A stretch of DNA of 16,712 nt. It comes from Patescibacteria group bacterium. GTDB taxonomy: Bacteria > Patescibacteriota > Minisyncoccia > Phycocordibacterales > JANLHH01. Shown here piece by piece: positions 13,951 through 16,712 of the stretch; position 1 is the first letter of the stretch; the number at the start of each line of letters is the position of its first letter. The notes under the pieces were generated by a model. That model saw nothing but the letters and a program-made list of their open reading frames with translations. It did no database searches and was not told the DNA's origin. Made by a program: the position numbers and the translations under genes. The stretch is from the NCBI GenBank assembly GCA_024654605.1, contig JANLHH010000133.1, forward strand, positions 1 to 16,712. Reading direction: 5' to 3'.

Positions 13951-13979
13951 TTGCAAAAACCTTTCAAAACCTCTACTAT
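13951..13979 (+). promoter_or_regulatory. Promoter of the small basic protein gene
   Basis: Plus strand: -35 TTGCAA (13951-13956), 17-bp spacer, -10 TACTAT (13974-13979). The transcript would start near 13986, giving a leader of about 36 nt that contains AGGAGG. It lies back to back with the tRNA-Ile promoter, with 23 bp between their -35 boxes. Confidence 0.72.
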
Positions 13980-14021
13980 AAAAACGGGTAATTTCATAAA
14001 CAATAGCAGGAGGTGGAACCT

Positions 14022-14312
14022 ATGGGAGCAGGCAGGCTAAGAAGAAAGCGTGAGTGGAACGGTGAAATTCCACTCACAAAACCGGCCCAACTGACAAAAC
14101 AGCCGATGGGCAGATCTTCGCAAAATCAACCTCACATAAGAGGTGTCACGCGAGAGACAAGAACACGCACAGACACCCCTCAAAGAGAGTCTCAAGCAGT
14201 AAAAAGTGACCGTATGATCCGAAAGGCGCAGAACAAAGACCGCGCCACATGGCCCCAAAGACGAGTGTGTGTTTCTCGTCCAAACAGTAAGTTACCTCTC
14301 TTTCGTTCTTAA
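14022..14312 (+). CDS. Small, very basic protein, unknown function
   Basis: A 96-residue protein with about 17 Arg and 8 Lys against about 7 acidic residues, few hydrophobic positions, and no membrane segment or recognisable domain. It begins MGAGRLRRKREWNGEIPLTK and is Gln/Thr/Ser-rich, so it is probably disordered and able to bind nucleic acid (inference). Expression signals are among the strongest in the window: a consensus-like promoter at 13951-13979, AGGAGG at 14008-14013 eight nt before the ATG, and a 12-bp hairpin terminator at 14374. An in-frame GTG at 14013 overlaps the AGGAGG and is not chosen. It is the only plus-strand gene between the Trm9-like gene and the window end. A 10-bp inverted repeat lies in codons 10-19. 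A structured non-coding RNA with a chance ORF is the main alternative. Confidence 0.65.
   Translation: MGAGRLRRKREWNGEIPLTKPAQLTKQPMGRSSQNQPHIRGVTRETRTRTDTPQRESQAVKSDRMIRKAQNKDRATWPQRRVCVSRPNSKLPLFRS
14050..14077 (+). repeat. Perfect 10-bp inverted repeat inside the small basic gene
   Basis: GTGAGTGGAA (14050-14059) and TTCCACTCAC (14068-14077) pair perfectly around an 8-nt loop. A second possible stem pairs GAGGTGTC near 14142 with the GACACCCCTC ending near 14180, and a third pairs GGCGC near 14225 with GCGCC near 14245. The clustering suggests a folded mRNA or a regulatory RNA. Confidence 0.7.
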
Positions 14313-14373
14313 CGCACGTCAAAAAACGTACTCATAATAGTTTAAAGAAGACCGGAACATCATTTTAAAATAG

Positions 14374-14408
14374 AGCCCGCTATAATTACTTATAGCGGGC
14401 TTTTTCTT
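14374..14408 (+). terminator. Rho-independent terminator of the small basic gene
   Basis: A perfect 12-bp stem AGCCCGCTATAA/TTATAGCGGGCT (14374-14385 and 14390-14401) with a TTAC loop, followed on the plus strand by TTTTTCTTT. It lies about 60 nt after the stop codon. On the minus strand the same hairpin is followed by CTATTTT and may also stop the small membrane-protein transcript. Confidence 0.9.
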
Positions 14409-14449
14409 TATGGGTAAAATGGGTCCAAAGGGATAGCCGGCGTGTGGAA

Positions 14450-14578
14450 TTACCCTCCCAAACTACCGGGCGACAACCTACTGAAGAAACGATACAGAGC
14501 AAAGAAAACCGTCGCAATAATAACCATGGAAACGATAAGCTCTCCGTGCTCGTTTAATACCTCGCGCAATAACTTCAT
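14450..14578 (-). CDS. Small single-span membrane protein (42 residues), unknown function
   Basis: Begins MKLLREVLNEHGELIVSMVI, with one membrane segment at about 14-30 (IVSMVIIATVFFALYRFF), an amphipathic charged N-terminus and a short Ser/Gly-rich tail. The ATG at 14578 is chosen because AGGAGG (14584-14589) lies 5 nt upstream; the open frame extends further to 14635 without support and would overlap the upstream gene. It follows that gene by 14 nt and probably shares its transcript. No family is recognised; size and topology do not by themselves identify a toxin. Confidence 0.65.
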   Translation of the reverse strand: MKLLREVLNEHGELIVSMVIIATVFFALYRFFSRLSPGSLGG

Positions 14579-14592
14579 ATTCACCTCCTCGT

Positions 14593-14796
14593 TCAATTGG
14601 CATTCATCTTGCGAATGACCAGTGTCATCACACAAAATCCAAAAATGCTGATTCCAACTCCTGGTAAAAAAGAGCCTGTTGCCCCAATAGACTCAGTACC
14701 GATCATTACCATTACTAAACCAAAGGGAAACAAAGTATATGAAAATACTCCACCCGTTGTGTTTTTTCGTTTCCAGTATTTTGCACGCTTCCGCAT
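14593..14796 (-). CDS. Small two-span membrane protein (67 residues), unknown function
   Basis: Begins MRKRAKYWKRKNTTGG, a strongly basic N-terminus, followed by two membrane segments (about 21-35, LFPFGLVMVMIG, and 43-60, FLPGVGISIFGFCVMTLVI), ending RKMNAN. The basic N-terminus predicts that both ends face the cytoplasm. The ATG at 14796 is preferred to one at 14847, because the latter overlaps a TAGTAT -10 box; the choice is uncertain since neither has a clear Shine-Dalgarno. It is first in a two-gene unit with the 42-residue protein. I recognise no family. Confidence 0.6.
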   Translation of the reverse strand: MRKRAKYWKRKNTTGGVFSYTLFPFGLVMVMIGTESIGATGSFLPGVGISIFGFCVMTLVIRKMNAN

Positions 14797-14845
14797 AGTA
14801 CCCCGTTTAAAAAAGAACTGATCCTTATTGATGTTTACTTGGTAC

Positions 14846-14873
14846 ATACTAACACAACGAAGTACTTTCTCAA
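14846..14873 (-). promoter_or_regulatory. Candidate promoter of the small membrane-protein pair
   Basis: Minus strand: -35 TTGAGA (14868-14873), 16-bp spacer, -10 TAGTAT (14846-14851). Transcription would begin about 40 nt before the ATG at 14796. It lies directly downstream of the 16S terminator. Confidence 0.5.
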
Positions 14874-14897
14874 GGGATGTACGATACGACGCGCAAG

Positions 14898-14934
14898 AAA
14901 ACTCCCCTTTGTTTTGTAAACAAAGGGGAGTTTT
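14898..14934 (-). terminator. 17-bp hairpin terminator of the 16S rRNA unit
   Basis: A perfect 17-bp inverted repeat (14898-14914 and 14918-14934) with a 3-nt loop; the core is CTCCCC/GGGGAG and both ends are A/T runs, so it can act in both directions. It ends the 16S transcript about 195 nt after the mature 3' end, before any tRNA or 23S gene. Confidence 0.93.
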
Positions 14935-15128
14935 CAGTCTAGGCGCGCATCTAAAAAAGAGATAGCAATTTTTTCTTTTGTTCCGTTCTCCCGGTCTTTC
15001 CCGAACGTCATCCGATCTTTCTCGGATGTCACATTGCTTTTAGGATATCCAATGACGATCCATTGTGCGCCAATGACACACAGTACCGACACTGCCATCA
15101 CATACATGGTATCTGATGACTGTATTTT
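14935..15128 (-). other. 16S rRNA trailer with half of the processing stem
   Basis: Between helix 45 and the terminator. Bases 14968-14989 are perfectly complementary to the leader at 16624-16645 (22 bp), the expected shape of a pre-16S processing stem cut by an RNase III-like enzyme. A second, shorter match pairs 15101-15107 with 16607-16613. Local hairpins are present too, such as CATCCGA-GAAAGA-TCGGATG (15009-15028). An open frame spans 14934-15140, but the structure argues that this is untranslated spacer. Confidence 0.7.
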
Positions 15129-16590
<1,462 letters not shown>

Positions 16591-16645
16591 ATCAAAGCAT
16601 CGTGAGATGTATGATTCTTAAATAGAACGGAACAAAAGAAAAAAT
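16591..16645 (-). other. 16S rRNA leader with half of the processing stem
   Basis: On the minus strand, 16624-16645 pairs perfectly with the trailer at 14968-14989 over 22 bp, bracketing the whole 16S gene. A box-A-like TGCTTTGA lies around 16593-16600. The promoter is not clear: TTGTTC with TACATC at about 18 bp, or a TAGTAT at 16644-16649, are weak candidates. Confidence 0.7.
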
Positions 16646-16650
16646 ACTAT

Positions 16651-16685
16651 CTTTGTTCTTTACTCTTTGCTCTTTATTACTCTTT
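16651..16685 (-). repeat. Short 7-bp periodic repeat upstream of 16S
   Basis: Five copies of CTTT (plus strand) at 16651, 16658, 16665, 16672 and 16682; the first four are spaced exactly 7 bases apart (AAAGAGC, AAAGAGT, AAAGAAC, AAAGATA on the minus strand). The remaining bases to 16712 are A/T-rich with no gene. Possibly part of the 16S upstream promoter region. Confidence 0.5.
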
Positions 16686-16712
16686 TTTATTTTTTGTTAT
16701 GTGATGCATAAC

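Noticed and set aside
13951..14408. The small plus-strand unit as tmRNA, RNase P RNA or 6S RNA
   Set aside because: No tRNA-like ends, tag reading frame or conserved RNase P core sequence could be found, so a known RNA class was not called.

Overview
The window looks like part of a streamlined Candidate Phyla Radiation (Patescibacteria) genome, most likely from the Parcubacteria side. The basis is the divergent 16S rRNA gene (about 1.46 kb, with several changes at universally used primer sites), the compact and mostly single-strand gene layout, and a typical CPR gene mix: stand-alone Elp3, VirD4-like ATPase, lamin-tail-domain surface protein, DUF4015 protein and many glycosyltransferases. TGA is used as a stop (for example at 2664 and 5764), so the code is the standard one and not the Gracilibacteria/Absconditabacteria code. 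No CRISPR array, transposase or phage gene was seen, and no stretch over 300 bases lacks a gene.

Layout. (1) 1-1530: a truncated Elp3 gene (minus) divergent from a methyltransferase gene (plus) that resembles Trm9/ABH8, together a possible two-enzyme pathway for tRNA wobble-uridine modification. (2) 1537-7914, all minus: a surface-glycan region with three GT4 glycosyltransferases, an unusual fusion of a UDP-glucuronate decarboxylase with the acceptor half of a glycosyltransferase, a cyclic-phosphodiesterase-like 2H enzyme and one unknown protein. (3) 8021-11303, minus: a VirD4/TraG-like ATPase and, 13 nt downstream, a secreted and membrane-anchored LTD/PKD protein. (4) 11396-13693, minus: a DUF4015 putative glycoside hydrolase with a small membrane protein, then rsmI. 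(5) 13770-14796: tRNA-Ile(GAT) with its own promoter, a tRNA-like 3' fragment, a very basic small protein on the plus strand with full expression signals, and a pair of small membrane proteins. (6) 14898-16712: a 16S rRNA gene in its own transcription unit, with leader and trailer forming a 22-bp stem across the gene and a 17-bp hairpin terminator. No 23S or 5S follows it.

Two observations stand out. The 3' end of the 16S gene has an intact helix 45, but the canonical anti-Shine-Dalgarno core CCUCC is replaced by UUUCA. Several genes nearby still carry clear Shine-Dalgarno motifs, while the glycan genes appear to be leaderless. Second, the divergent Elp3/Trm9-like pair would be a minimal bacterial route to a wobble modification best known from eukaryotes. 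Transcription units are compact: terminator hairpins sit directly against the next promoter, one stop codon lies inside a terminator loop, and two adjacent genes overlap by four bases.
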